Positions 42,148 to 52,350 of a DNA stretch of 64,000 bases are shown one piece after another. Every line of letters begins with the position of its first letter. Position 1 is the stretch's first letter. Under the pieces are notes generated by a model that did not search any database, was not told the DNA's origin, and saw only the letters and a program-made list of their open reading frames with translations. Source of the DNA: a bacterium (GTDB lineage: Bacteria; Desulfobacterota; Desulfobulbia; Desulfobulbales; Desulfobulbaceae); the NCBI GenBank assembly GCA_030538155.1, contig JAUNUN010000003.1, forward strand, positions 1 to 64,000, read 5' to 3'. Made by a program: the position numbers and the translations under genes.

Positions 42148-43554
42148 TCAGTGCTGTTCAGATCTGCCGATGGCAGCTCGTTTCATGGTGTTGATTTCAA
42201 TCACCGGGTCGTCTGAATCTGCCTCCAGGTTGTTGTTCCACAGGTACTTCTTGGTTTCCTGGACAATAACGCCATGGAGCAGGAGAAGCGAGATGAGGTT
42301 GGGAATGGCCATGAGCCCGTTGGCCAGATCGGCAAAATCCCACACCACATTGAGGGAAAAGATCGCGCCCACAAAGATGAGGGCAATAAAAACAAGACGG
42401 TAGGGGAGGATGGCGATTTTACCGAACAGGTATTCAACCGCCTTTTCGGCGTAGTACGACCAGCCCAGGATGGTTGAAAAGACAAAGGTCAGTAAGCCGA
42501 CAGTCAAAATAATCTGGCCAATGCTGAAGGGCAGGTGGCCAAAGGCTGCGTGGGTGAGGTGGTTGCCATCCAGGCCCTGGTCCCAGAGACCGGAATTGAC
42601 AATAACAATGCCGGTCAGGGCGCAGATAATAACCGTATCCCAAAAGGTGCCGGTGGAGGAGACCAGCGCCTGTTTGACGCTGTTTCTGGTTTGTGCCGCC
42701 GCAGCCACGATCGGCGCGCTTCCCAGGCCGGATTCGTTGGAAAAAAGACCACGGGCAACACCGTAGCGCATGGCCATCATCATGGTTGAGCCGGCAAAAC
42801 CACCGCTTGCCGCCTGACCGTTAAAGGCTGAATCAAGAATGAGCATAATGGTGGCAGGGATGGTGTCTGCAGTCAGAATCAGGATAAGCAGACAACCCAG
42901 CACGTAAAACACGGCCATGAACGGCACCAGTTTGTTGCACACCCGGGCAATGCTCTTGATTCCGCCCACGATGACCGCTCCAGCAAGCAGCATCAAGACA
43001 ATGCCGGTTGCCCAAGTAGGTATATTGAACTGCTTCTCCACCATGGATGCAATGGAGTTGGCCTGCACCATGCAGCCGATGCCAAAGGCGGCTATTGCCG
43101 TGAACAGGGCAAAAAGAACAGCCAGCCATTTTTGTTTGAGCCCATATTCAAGCACATACATGGGGCCGCCGGCCATGGTTCCATCCTCGGTGCGCACCCG
43201 GTATTTTACGGCTAGAAGGCTTTCCGCATACTTGGTGGCAATGCCGAAAACACCGGTCAGCCACATCCAAAAGACAGCGCCAGGCCCGCCAAGCGCCACT
43301 GCAGTGGAGACGCCGACGATATTGCCGGTGCCGATGGTGGCGGCAAGGGCTGTAGTCAGAGCGCTGAACTGGCTGACATCGCCGGCGGCACAATCATCTT
43401 GGCAAACGGAAAGCTTGATGGCCTTGGGGATGTAGCGCTGAATAAATTTCAGCCGGATGGTCAGGAACAGGTGCGTTCCCATGAGCAGGATCAAAAGCGG
43501 CCAGCCCCAGATAATACTGTCTATCTTGCTGATAAGACTTGCGATGGTTTCCAT
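42148..43554 (-). CDS. Sodium:alanine/glycine symporter (AGCS family)
   Basis: A 468-residue membrane protein with about eleven hydrophobic segments. The family signature GTGNIVGVSTAVALGGPGAVFWMW (residues about 70-93) and NESGLGSAPI are present, marking the AGCS amino-acid carrier family that couples alanine or glycine uptake to sodium. Substrate cannot be fixed further. The ribosome-binding site is weak. It is not clearly in an operon with its neighbours. Confidence 0.9.
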   Translation of the reverse strand: METIASLISKIDSIIWGWPLLILLMGTHLFLTIRLKFIQRYIPKAIKLSVCQDDCAAGDVSQFSALTTALAATIGTGNIVGVSTAVALGGPGAVFWMWLTGVFGIATKYAESLLAVKYRVRTEDGTMAGGPMYVLEYGLKQKWLAVLFALFTAIAAFGIGCMVQANSIASMVEKQFNIPTWATGIVLMLLAGAVIVGGIKSIARVCNKLVPFMAVFYVLGCLLILILTADTIPATIMLILDSAFNGQAASGGFAGSTMMMAMRYGVARGLFSNESGLGSAPIVAAAAQTRNSVKQALVSSTGTFWDTVIICALTGIVIVNSGLWDQGLDGNHLTHAAFGHLPFSIGQIILTVGLLTFVFSTILGWSYYAEKAVEYLFGKIAILPYRLVFIALIFVGAIFSLNVVWDFADLANGLMAIPNLISLLLLHGVIVQETKKYLWNNNLEADSDDPVIEINTMKRAAIGRSEQH

Positions 43555-43614
43555 GTTTTTCGTTGTTTTCGTTGCTGTGCCTGATCTGCCTGAAAAGTAA
43601 AAGAGCCGGATGGA

Positions 43615-43869
43615 TTACAAATCGGCCTCATCGGCAGCTGCTATGGCAACAATGTGCAGCACCCTGTCGTGCACAGCTACCAGATCACCAGGGTAGAGCT
43701 TTCTCCGTTTGCGCAGTTCAGGCTCGCCGTTGACCTGCACCAGTCCGTCTGCGATCATCCAGCGGGCTTCGCCGCCACTGGCCGCGATATTTTCCCTTTT
43801 GAGCAGCTTGTCCAGTTCGATGAAAGGGGTACTGATGCCTACTGTGGCCTCATGGTCCGGCATAGGCAT
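43615..43869 (-). CDS. S4-domain RNA-binding protein
   Basis: An 84-residue protein made of one S4 domain. The pattern FIELDKLLKRENIAASGGEARWMIADGLVQVNG (about residues 14-46) is the S4 fold's two helices and loop, with a short strand region RKLYPGDLVAVHD. YbcJ-like proteins of this size bind RNA, often ribosomal. It follows the dCMP deaminase by 1 base. The start at 43869 is approximate; 43863 is the alternative. Confidence 0.83.
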   Translation of the reverse strand: MPMPDHEATVGISTPFIELDKLLKRENIAASGGEARWMIADGLVQVNGEPELRKRRKLYPGDLVAVHDRVLHIVAIAAADEADL

Positions 43870-43870
43870 T

Positions 43871-44365
43871 TCAATCCAGTTGAAAATTAATATGCAGAGA
43901 ACCGCGGTCCGGCACAAACTGCCGGTAGCCGGTATTCGACATATCAAGCATCAGTTTTGCCGCGCGCACCGAGTCGGTGTGGCTGTATTTGTCTGAAAGA
44001 TAGACAATCTCGCTGATACCGGCCTGGATGATGAGTTTGGTGCACTCGTTGCAAGGAAAGAGGCCCACATAAATTCTGCAGCCGCGCAGATCGCGGGTAA
44101 TGGAGTTGAGGATGGCGTTGACCTCTGCATGACAGACATACGGATACTTGGTGTCCAGATATTCGCCCTCCCGCGCCCAGGGCAGTTCATCATCCGAGCA
44201 GCCCCTGGGAAAGCCGTTGTATCCCACGCCCACGATCCTGTTCTGGCTGTTGGCCAAACAGGCGCCTACCTGGGTGTTCGGATCCTTGGAACGGCCGGCT
44301 GAAAGCAGGGCTACGGCCATGAAGTATTCGTCCCAAGAAAGGACGTCACTGCGCTTTGTGCTCAT
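43871..44365 (-). CDS. dCMP deaminase (deoxycytidylate deaminase-like)
   Basis: A 164-residue zinc deaminase of the dCMP deaminase family. The zinc motif is CHAEVNAILNS and FPCNECTKLI. The N-terminal segment SKDPNTQVGACLAN is the nucleotide-binding part. It converts dCMP to dUMP for thymidylate supply. Its ATG shares one base with the upstream hydrolase stop. ComEB-like members also exist; nucleotide function is likely here, and ndk lies two genes upstream. Confidence 0.9.
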   Translation of the reverse strand: MSTKRSDVLSWDEYFMAVALLSAGRSKDPNTQVGACLANSQNRIVGVGYNGFPRGCSDDELPWAREGEYLDTKYPYVCHAEVNAILNSITRDLRGCRIYVGLFPCNECTKLIIQAGISEIVYLSDKYSHTDSVRAAKLMLDMSNTGYRQFVPDRGSLHINFQLD

Positions 44366-45357
44366 TACTGGTCTTGTTTGTTGTCGGCCTGCCTGCCGGC
44401 CTTGTGTGCCTGACGCCGTTGCCGCCAGTCTGGGGCGGTGCCGGTGGCCTTTTCAATAAAAACACGGATGGCTTCAAAATAGCGTTTGCCGGCCACGGCA
44501 ATAAGCGAATTGTGGTCCGCACCGGGCACAATCTGCAATTCTTTCTGCTGGGCGCCACTCTCTGCATGCAGAGTTTCCGCCTGCCAGATGGGAATGAGTT
44601 GATCGTACTGGCCGTGGAGAATAAAGGTGGGTTTAGTGAATTTGACGATTTTTACGCTGTTGTTGAACGTGTCCTCTTCGCGGATACCCAGTCTTTCCAG
44701 ATCAATGCCCAACACCTTGGCCAGCGGCAGGGTCTTGGCAAAGCCGGATTCAATAACCAACCCGCTGACGGCATCGCTGTGGTTGGCGGCAATGTCAATG
44801 GCACAGGCGCTGCCCAGGGAGCGGCCCATGACAAAAAGCGGGCCGGTGTACTGGTGTTCGGTCAACCAGGTGCGCAGATGAAGAAAGGCTGCCTCTGCAT
44901 CGGTAAGAAAGGTGCTCACCCTGGGCGAGCCGTCACTCCAGCCGTAACCCCGGTAGTCGCAGATCGCGAAATTCAGACCTTCAGCCAAGTAAAACGGAGC
45001 GATACCGTCGTAATCCGGCACTATTTCACCATTGCCGTGGAAAAAGATGATGGTGGTGGCAGCGGTGCTGTGGGTGAACAGGCGGCAGCCAATGTGTACG
45101 CCGTCTGCAACAGGCGCATCAATATTGACCGCATTGGCCGGCGGGTCGGTTTTTCTGCTTTTCCGCGGGTAAAAGATTACCTGCAGGATATCCTCGTGAT
45201 CCATGATGTGTTGTTGCCCGGTATGTTGAGTGTTTTGATTGTGGCGCTGGGGAGATGACTCCCGGCAGCCTGCGGCGGTTCCCAGGAGCAGGGCAGGCAA
45301 TGCCCACAGCAGGATGACTAAAAAAAACCGTGCGGTTCGCTGGTTGCGCATTGCCAT
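44365..45357 (-). CDS. Lipoprotein alpha/beta hydrolase
   Basis: A 330-residue alpha/beta-hydrolase-fold protein. The N terminus is a lipoprotein signal (FFLVILLWALPALLLGTAAGC, lipobox AAGC), so it is membrane anchored outside the cytoplasm. The nucleophile elbow is GRSLGS, the oxyanion region FFHGNGE, and HGQYDQLIP and DHNS supply the acid and histidine. It resembles the BEM46/YqiK-type hydrolases. Substrate unknown. The final 30 residues are basic. The start at 45357 was chosen because it gives the signal peptide. Confidence 0.82.
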   Translation of the reverse strand: MAMRNQRTARFFLVILLWALPALLLGTAAGCRESSPQRHNQNTQHTGQQHIMDHEDILQVIFYPRKSRKTDPPANAVNIDAPVADGVHIGCRLFTHSTAATTIIFFHGNGEIVPDYDGIAPFYLAEGLNFAICDYRGYGWSDGSPRVSTFLTDAEAAFLHLRTWLTEHQYTGPLFVMGRSLGSACAIDIAANHSDAVSGLVIESGFAKTLPLAKVLGIDLERLGIREEDTFNNSVKIVKFTKPTFILHGQYDQLIPIWQAETLHAESGAQQKELQIVPGADHNSLIAVAGKRYFEAIRVFIEKATGTAPDWRQRRQAHKAGRQADNKQDQ

Positions 45358-45421
45358 ACCCGTAAATGGTGGAATGTTTTCTGCGCAAAGACCTTTTGCT
45401 GGGCCTTGCGCAGAAATTTTT

Positions 45422-45838
45422 TTACATGAGCAGTTCCAGGCCGGAAAAGAAATACCCGATCTCAAAAGCTGCGGTTTCAGGCGCATCCGAGCCGTGGGTG
45501 GCGTTGGCTTCAAGAGAGTCGCCAAATTCTTTGCGCAGGGTGCCTTCGGCAGCTTCGGCCGGGTTGGTTGCCCCCATCAGATCTCGCCACTTCTTGATAG
45601 CATCCTCAGCCTCAAGCACCATGACAATGCACGGCCCGCTGGACATAAAATCCGTCAGTTCGCCGAAAAAAGGACGGCTTTTGTGTACATAATAAAAGCC
45701 CTCGGCTTCTTTTTTGCTGAGGTACAGTTTCTTCATGCCCACCACCTTGAAACCCTCGGCATAGATGCGGCTGAGGATTTTTCCGGCATTGTCCGCCTGA
45801 AAGGCATTGGGTTTGATAATAGCAAAGGTACGCTCCAT
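45422..45838 (-). CDS. ndk: Nucleoside diphosphate kinase
   Basis: A 138-residue NDK with catalytic His115 in [10 protein letters not shown], and the N-terminal [12 protein letters not shown]. It transfers phosphate between nucleoside di- and triphosphates. It is preceded by an AAGGAGCA ribosome-binding site. It is the first gene of a leftward run with the hydrolase and dCMP deaminase. Confidence 0.96.
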   Translation of the reverse strand: MERTFAIIKPNAFQADNAGKILSRIYAEGFKVVGMKKLYLSKKEAEGFYYVHKSRPFFGELTDFMSSGPCIVMVLEAEDAIKKWRDLMGATNPAEAAEGTLRKEFGDSLEANATHGSDAPETAAFEIGYFFSGLELLM

Positions 45839-46147
45839 GGTGACTGCTCCTTAAGTGATTGGATAAGTTTGATGGAAAAAGTATGCATTATACCATAGTC
45901 GAGTACAATCGTCTCGTCCTTGAAAGCGAAATCAGGGTGCTCAGATGCAGAAGGGGTGTTTTTCCGGCTCTATAGCGCTATCTCCCTGTGATTCAAGGCA
46001 AGGACACAGAAATCAGTTTGCAAATTAACATTTTCACTCTATCCTATACAGTTCTACTGTTATAGGGGTGATTTCTGCCTTGTTGGCGGATCTGCTTGTC
46101 ACTTTATTCCGGCTTGTGCGCAGCATGGCCGGCACGGGATTACATCC
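45839..46147. other. Divergent promoter region (ndk / lysC)
   Basis: 309 bases between ndk (leftward) and lysC (rightward). Promoters for both are expected. The right part is A+T-rich near 46020-46070. No gene, leader peptide or riboswitch could be recognised. The lysC ATG lacks a strong ribosome-binding site, which is a weak point of the start call. Confidence 0.4.
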
Positions 46148-47386
46148 ATGGCCCTCATTGTACAGAAATTCGGCGGCACTTCGGTGGGCACCATCGAAAA
46201 AATTGCAGCGGTCGCCAAACGGGTGATTGAAAGGCAACAAGAAGGAAACCGCATGATCGTGGTGCTGTCTGCCATGGCCGGCGAGACTGACCGGCTCATC
46301 GGCATGGCCAACAGTATTCAGCGCATTCCGGATCTGCGGGAGATGGACATGCTCATTTCCTCGGGCGAACAGGTGAGTGTGGCCCTCTTTGCCATGGCGG
46401 TCAAGGCGGCCAGCTACGATGCGGTTTCACTTTTGGGCGATCAGGTCGCCATTCGCACCGACCAGAAACACACTAGGGCGCGTATTGGCTCAATCGGGGC
46501 AGAGCGCATCCAGGCCTATCTGGATCAGGGCAAGATTGTCACTGTGGCTGGTTTTCAAGGTGTGACCGATCAGGGAGACATCACCACCCTGGGCAGAGGC
46601 GGCTCCGATACCACGGCCGTTGCCCTAGCTGCGGCTTTAAAGGCCGATGCCTGCGAGATTTTTACCGACGTGGAAGGGGTTTTTACCACTGATCCGGGCG
46701 TTTGCTCCAAGGCCCGCAAGATTGACTATATCAGCTACGACGAAATGCTTGAACTGGCGAGTCTGGGCGCCAAGGTGCTGGATATCCGTGCGGTGAGCAT
46801 GGCCAAGCGCTTCAAGGTGCCTGTGCACGTTCGTTCAACCTTTACCAATACCATCGGCACCTGGGTTGTTGACGAGGAGAAAATTATGGAATCCATGCTG
46901 GTTTCCGGCATCACCTACAGCAAGAAAGAAGCACGCATCACCGTTAAGAAAGTGCCGGATCAGCCTGGAACTGCGGCCAAAATATTCCTTCCTATATCAG
47001 ATGCCGGCATTCTGGTGGATATGATCATCCAGAACACCCACGATGGCGGCCTCACCGACATGACCTTTACCGTGCCCAAGAGCGACTATGACCGGGCCAT
47101 GGACATTCTGAACAAGGTGGCGGTGGAAATCCAGGCCGAGGAAGTAACCGGAGATCAGGAAATCGCCAAGGTGTCGATCGTAGGCGTGGGCATGCGCAAT
47201 CATTCAGGCATTGCCTCAACTATGTTCCAGATCATGTCGAAAGAAGGCATCAATATGATGATGGTCTCCACCTCGGAGATTAAGGTGTCGGTTGTGATTG
47301 CAGAAAAATACACCGAGCTTGCTGTCCGGGCACTGCACGATGCCTTTGCCCTGGACAAGAACAATATGCCCCAGGAAGTGGACTAA
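46148..47386 (+). CDS. lysC: Aspartate kinase
   Basis: A 412-residue aspartate kinase. The N terminus IVQKFGGTSVG is the kinase signature, then RGGSDTTAVALAAAL (ATP site), and two ACT domains follow from about residue 270 (SKKEARITVKKVPDQPGTAAKIF and VSIVGVGMRNHSGIASTMF). It commits aspartate to lysine, threonine and methionine synthesis and is probably feedback-regulated through the ACT domains. cimA follows 4 bases later, linking it to isoleucine synthesis. Confidence 0.95.
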   Translation: MALIVQKFGGTSVGTIEKIAAVAKRVIERQQEGNRMIVVLSAMAGETDRLIGMANSIQRIPDLREMDMLISSGEQVSVALFAMAVKAASYDAVSLLGDQVAIRTDQKHTRARIGSIGAERIQAYLDQGKIVTVAGFQGVTDQGDITTLGRGGSDTTAVALAAALKADACEIFTDVEGVFTTDPGVCSKARKIDYISYDEMLELASLGAKVLDIRAVSMAKRFKVPVHVRSTFTNTIGTWVVDEEKIMESMLVSGITYSKKEARITVKKVPDQPGTAAKIFLPISDAGILVDMIIQNTHDGGLTDMTFTVPKSDYDRAMDILNKVAVEIQAEEVTGDQEIAKVSIVGVGMRNHSGIASTMFQIMSKEGINMMMVSTSEIKVSVVIAEKYTELAVRALHDAFALDKNNMPQEVD

Positions 47387-47390
47387 GCGC

Positions 47391-48989
47391 ATGAGCCGCA
47401 GCATAGAGATATACGATACCACCCTGCGTGACGGTACCCAGGCGGAAAACTTCAACCTTTCCCTGGAAGATAAGATCAAGGTCTGCCGTGAGTTGGACAA
47501 CTTCGGGGTGGATTTTATTGAAGGCGGCTGGCCCGGTTCCAACCCGCTTGCAGTTGATTTTTTTGAGCGCATGCAGGGCATTGGTCTGCGCCATGCCAAG
47601 CTGGCGGCCTTTGGCTCTACCCGCCATTTTCAGCATGCGCCTGAAAAAGATGCCAATTTGGCAGCGCTTCTGGCCGCCAAAACCCGGGCGATTACCATCT
47701 TCGGCAAGAGCTGGGATATCCAAGTAACCGATGCGCTCCGCATCGGGCTTGAGGACAATCTCACCATTATTGAAGATTCACTCGCTTATCTACGGCCCCA
47801 GGTGGAGCACCTGTTCTACGATGCCGAGCATTTTTTCGACGGCTTCAAGGCCAACCGGGACTATTGCCTGTCTGCCTTGGAACGCGCCTTGGCCGGTGGT
47901 GCGGAAACTCTCGTCCTCTGCGATACCAACGGCGGCACCCTAACCCATGAACTGGCGGAAATTATCCGGGCTGTGCAGGAGTTCTTCCAGCAGAAGGGGC
48001 AAGAGGTGCGCCTGGGCATCCATGCCCACAATGACTCTGAATGTGCGGTGGCCAACTCGCTTATGGCCATTCACCTAGGCGCAGTACAGGTACAGGGTAC
48101 CATGAACGGCTATGGCGAGCGCTGCGGCAATGCCAACCTGACTTCCATCATACCTGCGGTGGAACTGAAATTGGGTTTGCACAGCCAGGCCGGCTCGCGG
48201 CTGCAGCAACTCTACGCCACCACCAGACTCATCAACGAACTGGCCAATCTGCCCCACAACCGCTACCAGCCCTATGTGGGCAACTCCGCCTTTGCCCACA
48301 AGGGTGGGGTACATGTGAGCGCGGTGCAGCGCAACCCCGTTACCTACGAGCACATCGACCCGGAACGGGTGGGCAATGAGCGCCGGGTTCTCATCTCCGA
48401 TCAATCCGGACGGGCCAACGTGGTCTTGAAGGCGGAACGCTACGGCCTGCCGTTGCGTTCAGATGATCCCCTGATGGCCTCCATCATCAGCCAACTCAAG
48501 GAGATGGAGAACCAGGGCTATCAGTATGAGGCGGCTGAGGCGAGTTTTGAACTGCTGATGCGCAGCGCCCTTGGTCTGCGCCGTAAGTTCTTCAACCTGG
48601 AAGCCTTCAAGGTGATGAACCACAAGTACAGCATGAACAAGGAGCCCTTTACCGAAGCCACCATCCAGCTCAGTGTGGGCGGTATCGAGGCCCATACCGC
48701 AGCCATGGGAGATGGCCCGGTCAATGCGCTCGACCTGGCCCTACGCAAGGCGCTGACTCAGTTTTATCCGAACCTGGAAGATATGGAACTGGCCGACTAC
48801 AAGGTGCGGGTGCTGACGGGTCAGCACGGCACCGGCGCCAAGGTGCGAGTTTTGATTGAAAGTCGTGACTCCACCAGCTCCTGGGGCACGGTCGGGGTGT
48901 CGTACAACATCATCGAGGCGAGTTGGCAGGCCCTGGTGGACAGCATCAACTACAAACTGATGAAGGATGAGCAGAACCGGGAGCATTGA
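47391..48989 (+). CDS. cimA: (R)-citramalate synthase
   Basis: A 532-residue enzyme of the isopropylmalate/citramalate synthase family. The TIM barrel has YDTTLRDGTQAENF, GWPGSNPLAVDFF and HAHNDSECAVANSL, and the C terminus is a LeuA-like allosteric domain. The length and the AENFNLSLEDK signature match the citramalate (Geobacter-type) group, which makes isoleucine precursors from pyruvate and acetyl-CoA without threonine deaminase. The gene overlaps the next by 23 bases. Confidence 0.92.
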   Translation: MSRSIEIYDTTLRDGTQAENFNLSLEDKIKVCRELDNFGVDFIEGGWPGSNPLAVDFFERMQGIGLRHAKLAAFGSTRHFQHAPEKDANLAALLAAKTRAITIFGKSWDIQVTDALRIGLEDNLTIIEDSLAYLRPQVEHLFYDAEHFFDGFKANRDYCLSALERALAGGAETLVLCDTNGGTLTHELAEIIRAVQEFFQQKGQEVRLGIHAHNDSECAVANSLMAIHLGAVQVQGTMNGYGERCGNANLTSIIPAVELKLGLHSQAGSRLQQLYATTRLINELANLPHNRYQPYVGNSAFAHKGGVHVSAVQRNPVTYEHIDPERVGNERRVLISDQSGRANVVLKAERYGLPLRSDDPLMASIISQLKEMENQGYQYEAAEASFELLMRSALGLRRKFFNLEAFKVMNHKYSMNKEPFTEATIQLSVGGIEAHTAAMGDGPVNALDLALRKALTQFYPNLEDMELADYKVRVLTGQHGTGAKVRVLIESRDSTSSWGTVGVSYNIIEASWQALVDSINYKLMKDEQNREH

Positions 48990-49458
48990 AGAAAACAGCC
49001 ATGCCTGGCTGGTGGAGCGTAACCTGCGTCAACGTGCCATTCTCCTGTCTCTTTTTGCAGCCTTGCTGCTCTTTGTTGATTTCTATCCGTTTTTTCAGAG
49101 CATTAGTTCAAAGCCCTCGGCTATTTTGAGCCTTGATCTGGCCGGGGGCAATACTCCCCGGTTGCGGCTGGTGGAACCCCCAGCGGCGGCGGTTGGCACT
49201 GCACATACGGTGCTCTTGCCTGATGATTGCAGCGTTCCGCCGCAATTTGCTCCGTTTTTTGCCCTAGCCATGGATATCAACCGTGCGCAAGTAAAAGATT
49301 TGACGTTTTTGCCCGGTATTGGCCCGGCCCTTGGCCGGCGCATCGTTGCTGAACGGGAGAAAAACGGCCCCTACGAAAACACGCAAGCTCTCCTGCGGGT
49401 AAGCGGTATCGGCCCGCAAACCCTTGCAGGCCTTGCACCGCGAATCTGTACCCGATGA
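48967..49458 (+). CDS. ComEA-like helix-hairpin-helix protein
   Basis: A 163-residue protein. A single hydrophobic segment (RQRAILLSLFAALLLFVDF, about residues 22-40) anchors it, and the C-terminal domain has two helix-hairpin-helix motifs (LPGIGPALGRRIV, VSGIGPQTLAG). ComEA proteins bind DNA during uptake. No other competence gene is near, so the role is uncertain. It overlaps cimA by 23 bases and miaA by ATGA. Confidence 0.8.
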   Translation: MSRTGSIEENSHAWLVERNLRQRAILLSLFAALLLFVDFYPFFQSISSKPSAILSLDLAGGNTPRLRLVEPPAAAVGTAHTVLLPDDCSVPPQFAPFFALAMDINRAQVKDLTFLPGIGPALGRRIVAEREKNGPYENTQALLRVSGIGPQTLAGLAPRICTR

Positions 49459-50423
49459 GCGCGCCTGTCCTTGTCCTAGTTGGCCCGACCGCAATCGGCA
49501 AAACCGAACTGTCGCTGCGTATTGCCTCTGTTTTCGGCTGTGAAATCATCTCCATGGATTCCATGCAGGTGTACCGTCACATGGATATCGGTACAGCCAA
49601 GGCGAGCAGGGAGGAGCAAGCCCTTGTCCGGCACCATCTCATTGATATTGTCAATCCGGATGAGCAATACCATGCGGCCCACTTTGTCCGCGACGCCCTG
49701 GCCGCTGTTGAGGACATACGCAAGCGCGGCAAGGTTCCTCTGATCACCGGAGGGACGGGTTTATATTTATCATCCTTAAACAAGGGGTTGTTTGACACTG
49801 TTCAGGTTCCACCTGAACTGCGGGAAGAACTGCGTCGGCGGCTGAAGGAAGAGGGCAGGGAGACGCTCTATCGGGAACTGCAGACCTGCGACCCTGAAAC
49901 AGCCGCGAGAATCCACCCCAACGACACTCAGCGCCTGCTCAGGGGGCTGGAACTCTTTGCAGCCACAGGTATTCCTTGGTCGGAACATATTCGCAGGCAG
50001 GAAGAAGCGCCGCCGCCACTTGCGCAAGTACAACTGGAACAGCTGCAAATCAGCCTTTTTTGTGAGCGGCCCTTGCTCCATGAGCGCATCCGCATACGAA
50101 CAGAAGCTATGATGCAGATGCCTTTTCGCCGGGAAGTGGAGGACCTGCTGGCAGCGGGGTATGCACCTACACTCCCTTCCATGCAGTCTCTCGGTTACCG
50201 CCACATGAACCGGCACCTGCAGGGCGAGTGGAGTCTTGAACAGGCCTGTCAGGCCCTGGTGGTTGATACCAGGCGCTATGCCAAGCGCCAGTTCACCTGG
50301 TTTCGCGCCAACACAGATATCCACTGGATTGACCGGGCAGAAACAGAGCTGGTCTTCCCCCTGATAGAAGAGTTTTTGCGTACACACGAGACAGCGGCAA
50401 AAGGCCTGGCTGCACCGCACTGA
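49455..50423 (+). CDS. miaA: tRNA dimethylallyltransferase
   Basis: A 322-residue MiaA. The P-loop GPTAIGKTEL, SMDSMQVYRHMDIGTAK and the C-terminal RRYAKRQFTWFR are typical. It adds a dimethylallyl group to A37 of tRNAs reading UNN codons. miaB, the next enzyme on that base, lies about 3.7 kb downstream in another run of genes. Confidence 0.96.
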   Translation: MSAPVLVLVGPTAIGKTELSLRIASVFGCEIISMDSMQVYRHMDIGTAKASREEQALVRHHLIDIVNPDEQYHAAHFVRDALAAVEDIRKRGKVPLITGGTGLYLSSLNKGLFDTVQVPPELREELRRRLKEEGRETLYRELQTCDPETAARIHPNDTQRLLRGLELFAATGIPWSEHIRRQEEAPPPLAQVQLEQLQISLFCERPLLHERIRIRTEAMMQMPFRREVEDLLAAGYAPTLPSMQSLGYRHMNRHLQGEWSLEQACQALVVDTRRYAKRQFTWFRANTDIHWIDRAETELVFPLIEEFLRTHETAAKGLAAPH

Positions 50424-50427
50424 GTTT

Positions 50428-52179
50428 ATGGACTATTCCTACATTCCGCTCACAGATCCAGAGAAAGAGCAGGCTGGGCTTTTGGCCCGGCAACTGCATA
50501 TTTCTCCGGTCATTGCCGAAATTCTGTACCGGCGCGGTGTCAGCAGCCTGGAGGCCCTGCGGGAGTATCTCTATCCGCAGTTGGCCAGTCTCCCCGATCC
50601 TTTTACCATGCTGGGCATGAAGGAGGCGGTTACCAGGGTGGTGGAGGCGCGTCTTTCAGGGCATCCGCTATACATCCATGGCGATTATGATGTGGATGGC
50701 ATCAGCTCCACCGCGCTCTTGCAGGCCTTTTTCACCGAAGCAGGTATCCAGTCTTTCTATTATATTCCCAAGCGCACCGAGGAGCAGTACGGACTCTCGG
50801 AACATTCACTCGGCAAGCTGTTGCACAAGGTTTCAGCTTCGCTAAGGCCGGTGCTCATCACCGTGGACTGCGGCATCTCATCCTTTGCAGAAGTGCTGTT
50901 TGCCAGGGAACGCTTCGGTTGCGATGTAATTATTACCGACCACCATCTACCCGCACCGGAACTGCCGGAAGCCTTGGCCATCATCAATCCGAAACAGCCG
51001 GGCTGCACCTTTCCCTTTCAACACCTGGCCGGAGTAGGAGTGGCCTTCTTTTTCATCCTTGCCCTGCGGCGGGCCTTGGTTGAGGCGAGTATTTTCAGCA
51101 AGCAGACCATGCCCAACCTCAAGAACTATCTTGATTTGGTAGCCTTGGGCACCATTGCCGATGTGGTGCCGCTGATTGACGTCAACCGCACCTTGGTGCG
51201 TGCCGGGCTTGAGGTACTGGCCACCAGAAAAAGAACAGGCGTCTCTGCCTTGGCGGAAAGCGGCAATGTAATGACCGCAGCGATCACCGCAGAGGATGTG
51301 GCCTTTCGCCTGGCCCCTCGCATCAATGCCTGCGGCAGGTTGGGTCAGCCGGAGTTGGGCGTGCAGTTGCTCTTGGCCCAAGATCGCCGGCAGGCCAGAG
51401 AGTTGGCGGCGGAACTGGAAAACCTGAACACCCAGCGCAAGGCCCTTGAAAACGACATCATGCCCGAAATAGCGGCCGCCTGTGCCGACCAGGCTGAACA
51501 GGGCAGGGCCGCCCTTGCTGTGTACAATGCAGATTGTCACCCCGGTATTCTGGGTATTTTGGCTTCACGCATGGCTGAGCAGTTCAACCGGCCGGTGATC
51601 CTTTTTACCGATGACCATATGGGCAGCGAAGGACAGGTCCTCAAAGGTTCCGGCCGTTCAGTGGCCGAGGTGAATCTCCACGAGGCCTTGGCCCAGTGTC
51701 AGGATGCGCTTGAGCAATTCGGCGGCCATCCCATGGCAGCCGGGCTTACCATTCACCTGAATCAGTTGGAAGAATTTGCCAGGCTCTTTCATGAGAGTGT
51801 GCGGCAGCAAATGGCCATGCCAAGGAATCAGCAGGCGCAGATGCTGGTTGATTATCATCTTAAGGCAGAGCACTTGCTCCATCATAACTTTTTCCAGGCC
51901 GTGCAGCTGATGGAACCTTGCGGAGAAGGGAATCCGGAACCCGTCTTTCTCATGCAGGCCGAGCCACTTCGCCAAGTGCGCACGGTCGGCAACGATGAGC
52001 ATGTGGTGTTCCAGATACGGATCCAGGGGCGCACACTGCCTGGCGTGGGTTTTAATCTGGCGCAGCAGTATTCAGACTTTTCCGGTAACGAAAGCGCGCT
52101 GGTATTTAAACTGCGGCAGCGCTATGTTAACGGCAGGGAACACACCCAGATGCAGGTGATTGAATTTCTGCCCGATTAG
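50428..52179 (+). CDS. recJ: Single-stranded-DNA-specific exonuclease RecJ
   Basis: A 583-residue DHH/DHHA1 protein. Motifs: IHGDYDVDGISST, DCGISSFAE, IITDHHLP, LAPRINACGRLG, and the DHHA1 motif FGGHPMAAG. It degrades 5' single-stranded DNA in repair and recombination. It follows miaA by 4 bases and closes the lysC-cimA-miaA operon. About 170 bases of A+T-rich sequence follow. Confidence 0.95.
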   Translation: MDYSYIPLTDPEKEQAGLLARQLHISPVIAEILYRRGVSSLEALREYLYPQLASLPDPFTMLGMKEAVTRVVEARLSGHPLYIHGDYDVDGISSTALLQAFFTEAGIQSFYYIPKRTEEQYGLSEHSLGKLLHKVSASLRPVLITVDCGISSFAEVLFARERFGCDVIITDHHLPAPELPEALAIINPKQPGCTFPFQHLAGVGVAFFFILALRRALVEASIFSKQTMPNLKNYLDLVALGTIADVVPLIDVNRTLVRAGLEVLATRKRTGVSALAESGNVMTAAITAEDVAFRLAPRINACGRLGQPELGVQLLLAQDRRQARELAAELENLNTQRKALENDIMPEIAAACADQAEQGRAALAVYNADCHPGILGILASRMAEQFNRPVILFTDDHMGSEGQVLKGSGRSVAEVNLHEALAQCQDALEQFGGHPMAAGLTIHLNQLEEFARLFHESVRQQMAMPRNQQAQMLVDYHLKAEHLLHHNFFQAVQLMEPCGEGNPEPVFLMQAEPLRQVRTVGNDEHVVFQIRIQGRTLPGVGFNLAQQYSDFSGNESALVFKLRQRYVNGREHTQMQVIEFLPD

Positions 52180-52350
52180 CCCGGAGCCGAGTTTGCAGAT
52201 TACACCTAAATATAATTTTACATAATATACATTATGCGACATTTCGAATATCCCGTATAGATCTTCTTTTTACACAAACCGAGATTGTACACTGTTTTAA
52301 AGAGTCAGTATCTACCTGAACCTTCAACCAATAACTAACTTATAAGAGCC